Positions 35,701 through 46,156 of a DNA stretch of 64,000 bases are shown here, piece after piece (position 1 is the first letter of the stretch; every line of letters starts with the position of its first letter). The stretch is from contig CM046858.1 in the NCBI GenBank assembly GCA_025617745.1, positions 44,465,750-44,529,749 of the forward strand, given 5' to 3'. This DNA is from Heliocidaris erythrogramma (taxonomy: Eukaryota; Echinodermata; Echinoidea; Camarodonta; Echinometridae). The notes beneath the pieces are model-generated. The model saw nothing but the letters and a program-made list of their open reading frames with translations, made no database searches and was not told the DNA's origin. A program made the translations under genes and the position numbers.

Positions 35701-38700
35701 ACACTGCTGCTATATTAAATCCAAGTTGAATGCATTCCGATGTGCATGAGTTAGGGAAAGTTAGAAACTGTGGTATGTTCACATTATGGTCAAATTCTAA
35801 GCATCCACGAGGAAAGCAGCCAAGATAATCCCATTCTAAATAATTGAAAATGAAGGAAATGAAACGTAGGCAAGTTCTCCACAAAAAGTCCCCTAGTAAT
35901 GTTTATCATTCTTCTATTATATTATAACAATTTCAAACAGTAATGCTTTGCTTAAAATCCTTTCAATATTGTCCGCTTTTTTATTCACCTCCTTCTAACT
36001 CCCCCTCTCTCTCTTCTTTAACCATAAGGCCCTAATTAAAGAAATCCACTACTCTGTTATGATTTTAAAAAACAACATAACTATCCATTCTGATATTAGA
36101 TTGAATGAATATCAACTTTCTAGTTCCAAAGTTTATGCGAGTGAGCATATTGTTAGTTTCTTTCTATTCATCAGCTGAATCAAATAATATGATGAAAAAA
36201 TGGATGCTTTGCCAAATGGGTAGAGGGAACGGGAGTAAACGTGACCTCATGGCCCTCCTTGTTATTCCCTACAAACCGACTCTGATAGACCAAGTTCAAA
36301 ACTGAGTGTCGTCTTTTGGATGATGAACCTGAAGGTCGGTCCACAGACGTAAATAATGAGATCGATTGATTCACGTCTGCAAAACCCAATTACAGCTTGC
36401 CTAGTACCTCCTTGATTACTCACATCCACCCACATACACACACACATCTATGTTTTCTATTGTTCGAATTTCAACCGAGGACTCCACTATTGAATTGCGT
36501 CACAAAATTCATTGACGGAATAAACCTCACCAATTGTTGACAACCGATGACCTATTGAATTACTACCGATGACCCATTGTTCTCTTTGTTCGATGTCATC
36601 GGTCTGAATGCGTATACATGTATACAAACACACACGCACACCCCCCTCCCCCCACACACACAGTCTTGTATTGCTTTATTTCCGAGGACAAGTATTGTTC
36701 CTCTATTGTTCCTCCGTCCTCGGATGGTTACATGTCGTTTTTCCGAAGGTTCGTATTTCCGATGGTTCGTTTTTCCGAAGGTTCATAATCCCGAAGGTTC
36801 GTTATTCCGAAGGTTCGTTACTCCGAAGGTTCGTTTTTCCGAAGGTTCGTTTTTCCGAAAATGAACGTGGAGTTATTCCAACTCACATGGTTGTACCGCA
36901 AACCTTTTTTCTGAAAAATGAAATAGGTTTCATAATTCCGAAGGTTCGTATTTCCGAAAAATGATATGAGGTTCATAATTCCGAAAATGAAATAAGGTTC
37001 GTATTTCCGAAAATGAAAAAGGGTTGTAAATTCAGAGAATACGGCGTCAATCCGTATTTCGGATAGGGAGGAGGGGAAAGACGGCCAAGTGTAAAGATAT
37101 TAATTTCGTACTCAATAATCATAACAATGATGATTACAATTGTAATAAAATCCAGAGAAATAGCCATTATTATCGTAATTCCTATCAATATTATCATTTT
37201 TATTATTATGATTATTATAATAATTATTATTATTATTATCATCATTATTGTTATTATTGTTAATATTATTATCATTATTATCATTGTTCCTATTATAATA
37301 ACCAATATTTGTGAGCGAGCGCCTCAGGAATACATGTTTCATTTCTCATAAAATGATATTGCTTCGGTGAAATACATACTGATGTATTGAAGAAAGGGAA
37401 TGATCGGATTCCGGATTAAATTTGCTACAACAAAATTGGCTTGAAGTTATTTATATAATGTATATACCGCTTTGGAAAATGAGACACACCAAAGTTCCAA
37501 GTAGATCTTTACAAGCAGAACATGGCCACGTAATGTTTTTGAAAGGGGGAGCTGATGCCTCTTGGCAGAATATCATACTCCCCGTTTCTACAATTTGCAA
37601 GCGAGCGAAGCGAGTTAAAAAAAAAAAAAACCTTTTTTAAAAATTGTAATGGAAATGCAATTTCGCCATCAAAAGACAAATATAGAACATGTAATAATGA
37701 GCCATGAATAATATTACTTAACCCTACTGCCGAATATGGAATATTTGGGCATTTGAAGGTCATATAATTATGTCAATGAAAAATGGTAGGTTCGTATTTA
37801 TGAGTAAAACCATTAATCATTTGTACAGATTCTAATGAGTTGCTTCATTTTACTGCACAGTCTGCGTTTTTAACAGTTACAACCGCTGACCTGAAGTTTG
37901 AAATAACTTTTACAAGCATAACGAATTACAAAACACTAAAAGACATTGAGAGTAAAACAATCCTCATCGTAAAAAATAGAAATAAGGAATTACATAAATT
38001 ATGTAGAAGAAAACATTGTGACCTAAATTAATGGCTTTTATCAACCAGTGCCCCACCTTATAAGGAGTTGAAGCGATTTATTTGAAACAATCGCAAGTTA
38101 AAATCAATCACAACTGTGTACTTAACATAGGCATAGGCGTACGAGAAGGGGGGGGGGGGGTGCAGCCAACCCCCCCCCCCGGATTTGAAAGTGCCGATAT
38201 TCCGGCAACTCACACCTCATATTCAGGGAGTGAGGTGCCCGAATATCCTCATATTTCAATCATTATATGCCGAAATATGTCATTTTTATGATTTTTCACA
38301 ACGGAAAGGCACAATTATTTTTGGTCGCTAGCTTCGCGCGCTCGTAAATTAAAAAAAAGGAAAGTTGCTATCATTTTTTTTTTACAACAAAAAGGCCATA
38401 GGTGCCGTACCATATCAAACCCCCAACCTTCGCGTTTCCAGTCAAGCGCTGTAAACCGTTCGACTACGACACCTCCACACAAGCACACACACACACACAC
38501 ACAAACAAACACATAAACACTTATTCGATTCTTCTAATCTCGTCCTCTTATTTTCATCTCTTTTCTCTTCTCTCCTCTTTTATAAACCTTCCCAGTTTTG
38601 TGTCTCCATTTCATTTTTTTATTCATTGCGGGGGTGGGGGAGGTGCTTTTCGTCGAAAAGAGATCCGCTTTTTGAAGATGGCAATTAAAACCATAATATC

Positions 38701-41700
38701 CTATCGTGACCCTAAATTTTCCCTTTAACAGTGGCGTAGCTAGAGTCTAGCCATTGTGGGAGCTCTGGCACCATTGGAGGCACAAGTCTTTTGGAATAAT
38801 CTTAAAGCTAATCTAAGACGCCGCTGGTGGAAGAGGGTTGGGGGGGGGGGGGGGGTTGCCGGAAGGGGTCCAATTCCTATTCTTTTTTTTTCTTTTTTTC
38901 TTATTTCTTCGCCATCCGATGAGGGAGGGGTAGGGACATGCCCCCCCCCCCCCCCCCCCCCCCCGTTGCTACACCTCTGCTCCTGATGAATTCGCCTTTT
39001 TTTTTTACCAGGAATTATGAACCCTATTTCATTTTTCGGAAATACGAACCCTATTTCATTTTCGGAAATACGAACCCTATTTCATTTTCGGAAATACGAA
39101 CCCTATTTCATTTTCGGAAATACGAACCCTTTTTCATTTTCGGAAATACGAACCTTCGGAATGATGAACCCTTTTTCATTTTCGGAAATACGAACCTTCG
39201 GAAATACGAACCCTTTTTCATTTTCGGAAATACGAACCTTATTTCATTTTCGGAATTATGAACCTCATTTCATTTTCGGAAATACGAACCTTCGGAATTA
39301 TGAACCCTTTTTCATTTTCGGAAATACGAACCTTCGGAAATATGAACCCTATTTCATTTTCGGAATTATGAACCTTCGGATAAACGAACCTTCGGAATAA
39401 CGAACCTTCGGAATAATGCAACAAATGTTCGGAATTACGAACCCTTTTTCATTTTCAGAATTATGAACCCCCAAGCATGGGAAATTAGGGTTTCGGAAAT
39501 ACGAACCTTCGGAAATACGAACCTTTGGAAAAACGAACCTTCGGAAAAACGAGATGCCCCCCCCCCCTCGGACAGTCGACGGAATAAGGGACAAATTCAT
39601 TGTTCGATGTTCGAGGACTATTGTCCGGCTTCCGAGGACCATTGTTCTCATGATTTTTTTTTTGTTCTCTGTCCGAAAATGTTCTCGGACATACGGCTAA
39701 ACACGCCGACACCCACACACACAACACATACACACACACACACACACTTTTTTTTTTCTTTTCATAATTTTTTATTCCTTGATTCATTTTTTCAAAATTA
39801 ATATAACAGATTAAGCATTAATTACACAATATAATTCAACATGGCAATAAACATAACATTCCAAACCCACACCCACACACACACACGCACACACACACAC
39901 GTTTACATGGCTTTACTTCCGAGGACAACTATTGTTCCTCTATTGTTACTCGTCCTCGGACAGTCGACGGAATAAGGCATAAATTCATTGTTCGACGTTC
40001 GAGGACTATTGTCCGGCTTCCGAGGACCATTGTTGTCATGATTTTTTTTTTGTTCTCTGTCCGAAAATGTCCTCGGACATAATGCTAAACAAACGCACAC
40101 TGCACACACATTGATTTGTGGGGGAACTGTTTTGTTTTGTACCCGACAAGCATGACTAAATAAAGGACATCATTGTGCTCTTTTGTTCTCTGTACTCACA
40201 GCTGCATATATGTAAGAGCACACCCTCACACACATAAGCCCACCCATACACCCACATACACTCACACCCATACCCTCACCCACACACATACCGTCATGTA
40301 CGCACACACTTGGATCAACTTGTTGCAAGTAGAAACAGATATATTTACCGTTTGGTCCATTGTTCATATTTACAGACTGGTCATCCTGAGGTGTCTTACA
40401 ACTATCAGATTTAACCGAGGACTTTTCTAGAGCGTTCACTGGAACAGGGAAACCATGAAGTTAGAAAGGAAAAGTATGAAGTGAAGTAATTGTATTATAG
40501 CATATAGCATTGTTTTGAGGAAGAAAAAGGAAAGAGTTTGATGATACATAATTTCACGTTTATTAAATGTAGAGATATTATAATTTATAAAAGAGTTACT
40601 GAATGGCGGCCAGGATCGACCGCTTTACGATGACAAGAAAGAAAAAGTCGGAAGGATGAAATCGTTATTCACAGTATTGCGACAAGATCAAACAATTGGC
40701 ACCAGCCTCAAGTGAAGACCTAAATTTATTTGTGAGGCCTTCGTACTATTGCCTTCATTGATGCTTTACATCAAATTCAATTATTTAAAAAAATGTTTTA
40801 ATGACTCTTCTTCGTTTCATTTGAAAGTATATTAGGTGATGTGGCACTTGATTATATACTTGCTAGTACCCTTTCAAATGTAAATTCTGAATTTTTGAAA
40901 TGTATCTTTGTGATATATGAATTTTACCTGTGTATACAGAAGCTGCAGTATAACCACCGCAAGATAACGCTATGTCACCATGACATGGCAATCCACAGTA
41001 GGTGTCGTCAGAATGACGGAGTAAACATGTCATCTCACAGGCACAGGAGCATTTCGTCCGGTTGTACACTGCTGCTATATTAAATCCAAGTTGAATGCAT
41101 TCCCATTTGCAAGAGTCAGGGGAAGTTAAGAACCGTGGCATATTCACACTATGGTTAAATTCTAAGCATCCACGAGGAAAACAGCCAAGATAATCCGATT
41201 CTGAATAAGTGAAAATGAAGGAAACAAAACGTAGGTAACTTCCCCACAAAAGTCCCTAAATAATCTTTTTCATCCTTCCATAAGATTATAATAATTTTAA
41301 ACAATTGTGCTTTGGTTGAATTCCTTTTCCATATTGTCCGCTTTTCCACATGTATAAACCTCTTTCTCACTCATTCTCTACATCTCTATCTTCTTTAACC
41401 AAACTGATCTAATAACATAAGTAAATGTACTGCTCTGTTATGATTTTATAAACAATAATTACCAATTCTGATATTAGACAAGCATAGGCGTACGGGCACA
41501 TTTTCGAAAGGGGGTCTGATGTCTTTTTCCTAAATATTTATTTTCGAGTTTATACATTTTTGAGAGCGACCAAAGCGAGCTAGCAAATTGTTTTGCAATT
41601 TTGTAGTGCAACTATACAAAAATTACAAATTTGGGCTCATTTCTGCTCGAATATAAGAATATCCAAGCACCTCGCTGCCCAAATATGAAGGGTTACATGT

Positions 41701-42541
41701 CATTTTCCCGAAGGTTCATAATTCTGAAAATAAAAAAGGGGTCATAATTCCGAAAATGAAATAGGGCTCGTTAATTCATACTTCCGACAATGAAAAAGGT
41801 TCATATTTCCGAAAGTTCTTAATGCTGATGATAACGCTGACGGCCGTGGGAAGGGAATCAGGGATAGGGGTTATATGTCGTTTTTTACGAAGGTTCATAA
41901 TTCCGAAGGTTCGTTACTACTACGGTTCGTAATTCTGAAAATGAAATAGGGTTCGTAATTCCGAAAATGAAAAAGGGTTCATTATTCGAAGGTTCGTAAT
42001 TCCGAAAAGTTATGTAGGACTCTATATTGCATTTTCGGAATTACGAGCCTTTGGAATTATGAACCATTTTTTATGTTTGGAATTATGAACCCTTTTTCAT
42101 TTTCGGAATTACGAACCCTCATTGTATGAACCTTCGGAGAAATAAATCAAATGCTCGGAATTATGATCCCCCTTCTATGGGACATTTGTGTTTCGGAATT
42201 ACGAACATTTGGAATCTTGATCCTTCGGAAACAGGAGTAATCCCATATGGAGTATGGTTGCCCGAATATCGCCAGAAGTGGTTGCCCAAATATCGCCATT
42301 TCAAAATCCCCGCTCCTCATATACGCCTAGGCAGATAGGCCTAAATTTATATATATTCGTGTTTTTTTTTTTTTTGGTCGAATTGCATAAGATGTGTCAA
42401 TATCTGTTGGAACATTAAATTGAATTTTGATATGATACAGAATAGCTTACCCTGTGCACTAGGTGGGTCCACTGATTCCATCGATTTATCATTACCAGTA
42501 ACGCACGAACTTAGCAAGCCGAACATTATGAACCTATACAT
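32454..42541 (-). CDS. Gene B: double-WSC single-pass membrane protein, 381 aa
   Basis: Model: 42541-42451 (signal peptide), 41200-40928 (WSC1), 40438-40349 (stalk1), 35835-35566 (WSC2), 34756-34667 (stalk2), 32785-32454 (TM/tail). Phase 1 throughout, and the six exons sum to 1146 nt, an exact 382 codons with the stop. The ectodomain is thus signal, WSC, 30-residue stalk, WSC, stalk. TM helix at ~281-305. The cytoplasmic tail has only ~75 residues and lacks the TLDPW and VYYSR motifs of gene D. WSC1 and WSC2 are close paralogs (both DYLGCFPRGCLEF), and their introns are also similar, so an exon pair was duplicated. The stalk sequence SxSCKTPQxDQS is shared with gene C. Role: probable cell-surface glycan-binding protein (inference). 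Alternative: the locus is two genes, with WSC2 belonging to another transcript. Confidence 0.7.
33637..34006. mobile_element. hAT-like MITE (copy 2)
   Basis: Counterpart of 14986-15354, in the intron between stalk2 and the TM exon of gene B. CAGGGGCGGATCCAGG left end and near-8-bp direct flanks TCATTA(A/T)T. Confidence 0.65.
34667..34756 (-). CDS. Gene B, stalk2 exon
   Basis: A 90-nt phase 1-1 exon (tattacag|TG ... AAGG|gtaaat). It encodes a hydrophilic stalk with SKSCKTPQEDQSLNV. Function unknown. Too short to be found as a stand-alone frame; located by homology with 47775-47864. Confidence 0.78.
35566..35835 (-). CDS. Gene B, WSC2 exon (intact)
   Basis: A 270-nt phase 1-1 exon (atttag|AATGGG ... 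CACAG|gtaaaa). It encodes EWDYLGCFPRGCLEF, NSCTSECIQLGF, YNRTKCSCAC, YCGLPCHGD and SCGGYTAVSVYT, a complete WSC pattern. Confidence 0.88.
36725..39565. mobile_element. 2.84-kb foldback element with subterminal arrays (copy 2)
   Basis: Counterpart of 18074-20915, in the intron between stalk1 and WSC2 of gene B. Left TSD 'tcctcgga' at 36717-36724, right 'cctcgga' at 39566-39572. The right array differs from copy 1 by a few unit-length changes. Confidence 0.75.
40349..40438 (-). CDS. Gene B, stalk1 exon
   Basis: 90 nt, phase 1-1 (tgttccag|TG ... AACG|gtaaat). It encodes VNALEKSSVKSDSCKTPQ followed by DDQSVNMNNGPN. About 60% like stalk2. A (CA)n-rich tract at 40216-40310 follows in the intron. 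Confidence 0.78.
40928..41200 (-). CDS. Gene B, WSC1 exon
   Basis: 273 nt, phase 1-1 (ttattcag|AATCGG ... CACAG|gtaaaa). SDYLGCFPRGCLEF, DSCKWEC, YNRTKCSCACEMTC, YCGLPC and LSCGGYTAASVYT. One codon longer than WSC2 (extra D in HSDDTYC). Confidence 0.88.
41690..42240. mobile_element. Third locus of GGTTCATAATTCCGAA arrays
   Basis: Two termini, GGGTTACATGTCATTTTCCC at 41691 and GGGGTTATATGTCGTTTTTT at 41877, each lead into arrays of the 'ggttcataattccgaa' family, with reversed units from 42025 to 42240. It looks like one element inserted in or fused to another. It lies between the WSC1 and signal-peptide exons of gene B. Confidence 0.6.
42451..42541 (-). CDS. Gene B, signal-peptide exon
   Basis: ATG at 42541, 91 nt, donor CAGG|gtaagc. 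Leader MYRFIMFGLLSSCVTG then NDKSMESVDPPSAQ. Starts with MYR like the leaders of A and C. Phase 1 fits the WSC1 exon. The model depends on this splice, which has no transcript support. Confidence 0.7.
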
Positions 42542-42898
42542 TCTGAATAGTTTTAGTAGCTAAATGAGTAGAAAAGTATTATGAAAAATGTAACGAAGTG
42601 ACAATCTGAATAGCTACTCTGTGTACCAGTCATATGATTCATATCTCTACATACGCTTGTCTTTAATGATTTCTTGATACAATCCTTTGTCATCAATTGC
42701 AAGTTTATTGCGGTTAATGACTCAAATACACGCAACTTCCAAGTTTCACTCATGTATTAGAAACCCATGTCAAGTCAACCCTTGTTGCAAAGCTGCTTTT
42801 AACGGTACCACTAGGTATTCAACAGATGTTTGGGGGAGGGGGTAAAATGCGAATTAACAAGGACATCGGCAAGGAATGAGGAAGGGAGTCGTATCAGG

Positions 42899-43170
42899 TA
42901 GAGGTGTCGTGGTCTAGTGGATACGTCACCGGTCTGTGGATCACATGGTTCGCGGTTCGAATCCAGACGCGGCGCTAATGTCCTTTGGCAAGACATTCAT
43001 CTACATTTGCCACTCTCCACCCAGGTAAAGTAAATGGGTACCCGGTAGGAAGAAATTCCTTGAATGCCGGGGTAATAATGTAATACATGTACTTTGTATT
43101 AAGCGCAGTAGAGTATATTTGTATAGTAGTTGCGCTATATAAATGGACATATTATTATTATTATCATCAT
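42899..43170 (+). mobile_element. tRNA-derived SINE
   Basis: The best preserved copy: box A-like 'gtgtcgtggtctagtgg', canonical box B 'ggttcgaatcc', body 'tcctttggcaagacattcat' and 'tttgccactctccacccagg', end 'gcgctatataaatgg' plus (ATT)n. Independent of the copies in gene A. No functional tRNA is claimed, because the arms do not form a cloverleaf. Confidence 0.85.
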
Positions 43171-43199
43171 CTTCTTTCCATGTTCTGCTCATCTCTCTC

Positions 43200-44150
43200 T
43201 CTCTCTCTTTCTCTTTCTTCATTGAATGTTTTTCTCCATTTCATGTGGGCAGCGGTGTGCACCATGCCCCTGTAGTCACTTCACTGTTCGAAACTATGTT
43301 CTGATTTATAATCATTCATGATGGAATTACGATCTATACAACAACAGATTGGTTTATAATCAATAAAGTAGAATTTATTGGAGTTTAGTGAAATAACAGG
43401 TATATCGAATCAATATTGTCATATATATAGATAAAAACTGAAACTGCACCGTTAAACACTGTTCATGAGGTTGTTTCGACTTAAAGGTGAATTAATATTG
43501 TCAAGTGGCCCTAACCCGTCGAACTTTATCTATATTATTGTTATCATATGAAAAGCTTATCAGTGCTGCAAAATGAAAACTGTCATCATTTTAAATTCAA
43601 AGTTTTCTCACTCAGTCACTTTCCCTCGTATGTTAATAGACGCAATTATTCTTCATATAAAAGAAACCCCTGTTTATCATAATTACATCTATTAGGGGGA
43701 GTAGTTTTGAACCTCTCCCCATGACAATACATTTTGTGGTATTGCGATTAGCTATCTAGTGCTCTGAAAGCTAAAGTTTCTTCATTCCAAAACCTAAATA
43801 TTCTCAGAGGTAAAAATTGTGAAGTGCAGTAGCTACACAATTAGCTATATATAAATCCTTCGTTTTCGATCAACGCTTTTGCCCCTGTCCGCACATTAAT
43901 TGAGCTTCTTTAAAAAAAAGATGGGCCCAGCTCTATTCATTCGGAATCATAGAAAGTATAAAATCAACCACTAATATTTTATCTCGCTTTCTCTAGGTCA
44001 ACAATGAAGGAGTATGAAGGAAATGAAGGATAACATGAAGGTGATCGCACGGAACCGAACTCTGAGTTGGGTTCCGCGCGAGCCCTTATCTTGGCGAGCG
44101 CGTACGGGTGCGTCGAGTAGTCTACTCACGAGGCGCCTTTACGCTTATAG
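43200..44150. other. Intergenic DNA between genes C and B
   Basis: No gene recognised. 43800-43960 ('cagaggtaaaaa', 'cgcttttgcccctgtccgca') is homologous to the 3' flank of gene A (22445-22570), so the A/C duplication extends at least this far past the stop codon. A GC-richer patch lies at 44050-44145. Confidence 0.55.
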
Positions 44151-44163
44151 AGAGTGTAATTAA

Positions 44164-44705
44164 AGGTCCACTGCAACCCAAATTCAAGTTGATTTCTGGT
44201 GATTTGCAAGGATGTATACAACTCATATTTTGTTATTCAAACATCTAGATATGTTTCATAGATTTTTAGATAATTTTTGAAATCATTTTCTCAAACATGC
44301 TAAGCTCCACCCTAAAAAAGGCTCCAGATCTCATTCCTGCAGGGACATCATCTGTCAATCAGCTAAGGAGAGGCAGCGGTATGTAGCTTTGCCAGAGATG
44401 ACCATCTGTTCTAATAGACCATACGATGCCTACATAGCCTACAATGGTAATGAGGAGGTATTGTTTGAAAGTATGCAATTCTATTGTGAGCATGTGCTGA
44501 GCTGGGGGAAGTTACATTCCACAGTCTATTGTAGAATGTTAGTGTAGCTGACTGATGATTGACAGATAATGCCATTGCAGGAATGAGATCTGGAGCTTTT
44601 TTTAGGGTGGAGCCTTAAGAGGTTGGAAAGTAATATTTGAAGCTCATATTTTGAAATGAAACCTCAAACATACGGAACAATTATTTTTGGGGTGATTGGT
44701 ACCCT
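44164..44705. mobile_element. ~540-bp MITE flanked by TTAA
   Basis: TTAA at 44160-44163 and 44706-44709 flank ends AGGTCC and GGTACCCT. Inside, 44303-44341 and 44575-44617 form a near-perfect inverted repeat (agctccaccctaaaaaa, gctccagatctcattcctgc), extended inward by 'atctgtcaatca'. TTAA targets suggest a piggyBac- or Kolobok-type MITE. It ends 50 bp past the gene C stop codon. Confidence 0.7.
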
Positions 44706-44756
44706 TTAATAGTCTACGGCCTTGCAACAATATTATTAATTTGATAGTTTAATGCA

Positions 44757-46156
44757 TTACTTTTCTAAACTATCTTCAGAGTGTATTGACTTAGAATTGA
44801 TTTCACTCAACTCCTTTTTGCTCTCGGGATATGACGGAAATAACATGTTTCGGATACTTGGTCTCACCCTCGTTTTAGGGTATATAATGAAACACGGCAC
44901 ATCAGACGACACCTCTTTTGGTTGTGATTCCCCGCTTTGTTTTTCAACCCTATTTGAAGATGTGTTGACCATAGAAACATGACGACGACTGAAAAACTTA
45001 GTCCACGGTTCTCTACAAAGTAGCCCAGTATCAGGAAGAAGATCGATATTCCTATCTTTGCGAGCTTCATCTAGCCTCTTTATTCCTTCAGGATTATTCC
45101 GTGACCGATCGTGCACTTCGAACATTAGGGTTAGCAACTCGGAGTCGAGTTCGTTTCCAGATTCGTTGGAAGTGACATTTGCTTCGCTAACAGAAGAAGA
45201 CTTCTTTGCGGACGTTGGATGTGAAAAGGGATCTGTGGTTGAATCAAAATCTTTACTAGCTTCAATCGGAGATCCTTGCGCTCCAGGAGTACTACTGGGG
45301 TAGCAGCTGGATGTCGCAAGGCCTGTAGAAAGAGAACCCGGGACGCAACCAATAGTTCCTCCACTGGGCTTACCGGTGGACCCTCTTGCCTCGGGAATAC
45401 GTAAATTGCATTCTCCAAGTGATGTATATCTCGAAACAGACTCGTGTGGAAAATCTCTCTCTTTACAAGAATCACCAAGGGTTGCCTGTGCCCTATGAAT
45501 TTTGCACGAATAGTACACTTTGGGAGAGCCAGTGGGAACCGAATCTGGAACAGGATACCCCTCTACACCATCTTCTGAAGACGTCATGGTTGTGAGAGCA
45601 CTTTGTGACCGGGACTCATCTCTAGTCAAAGGTTTTGCCGTTGAAAGGTCTCCGGTGGTGTCACCTTGGCTGGGAGCACCAGCTTCATCACAGCTCTTCC
45701 AGCGTGGCCTTATGTCGAGGTCGACGTACCCGTAATCATCAGCTGAAACATCGGTGACGCTAATTCTGTTTGTGGAATAACACCAAGGATCTAATGTTGC
45801 ATAATTGTCAGTCGCGGAAGAAGTGCAATGTCGTATTTGACTATGTCGTAGGCCTAGTTCTACTGCCAATGTTTTGGAACCACTGGATTTCAATTTGCCG
45901 TGGACAGCATCAAGCATAAATTGTCTGCAATGCGGGCAACCCCCGTCGGAGTTTTCAAAACGGTCTTTCGTATCCGTGCCGAGCGCTGAGTGGTTCATTT
46001 GTTGACTGCCGTTGCCTTCTTCTTTTGGAGGAGTGGAAATTAGATTCACTCTTCTCTTACATATTAGGCGATAAACTGCCATTCCAGTTATCATGATTAT
46101 AACGGTGAATAGACAAATACTGGGCACGAGAATTGGAGCCATAGGAGTCACACCAT
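44757..46156 (-). CDS. Gene C, TM and cytoplasmic-tail exon
   Basis: Acceptor aaatgcag|AT, phase 1, 1400 nt to the stop. TM helix SICLFTVIIMITGMAVY, basic KRR, then GCPHCRQ, GKLKSSGSKTLAVELGL, ATLDPWCYSTNR, DDYGYVDLD, VYYSCKIHR, one HPTSAKKSSS unit and the C-terminal block with FIIYPKTRVRPSIRNMLF. Paralog of the gene A tail exon. Confidence 0.87.

Larger units (their letters stand above)
22064..40217. repeat. Copy 2 of the 18.15-kb near-identical duplication
   Basis: Corresponds base for base to 3418-21564 apart from minor differences, and then continues without a break into unique sequence at 40218 (the stalk1, WSC1 and signal-peptide exons of gene B). All open reading frames of genes A and B are intact in this copy. 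Confidence 0.95.

Noticed and set aside
42902-42975. Functional tRNA gene
   Set aside because: Boxes A and B are present but the acceptor and anticodon arms do not pair, and the SINE body follows as in 8399 and 27063.
44757-44900. JAK-binding Box1-like motif (LFPSYPESKK resembles the aromatic-Pro-x-x-Pro pattern of cytokine receptors)
   Set aside because: Box1 lies next to the membrane, whereas this block is at the C-terminus and the ectodomain has no cytokine-receptor fold. The likeness is too short to support the claim.
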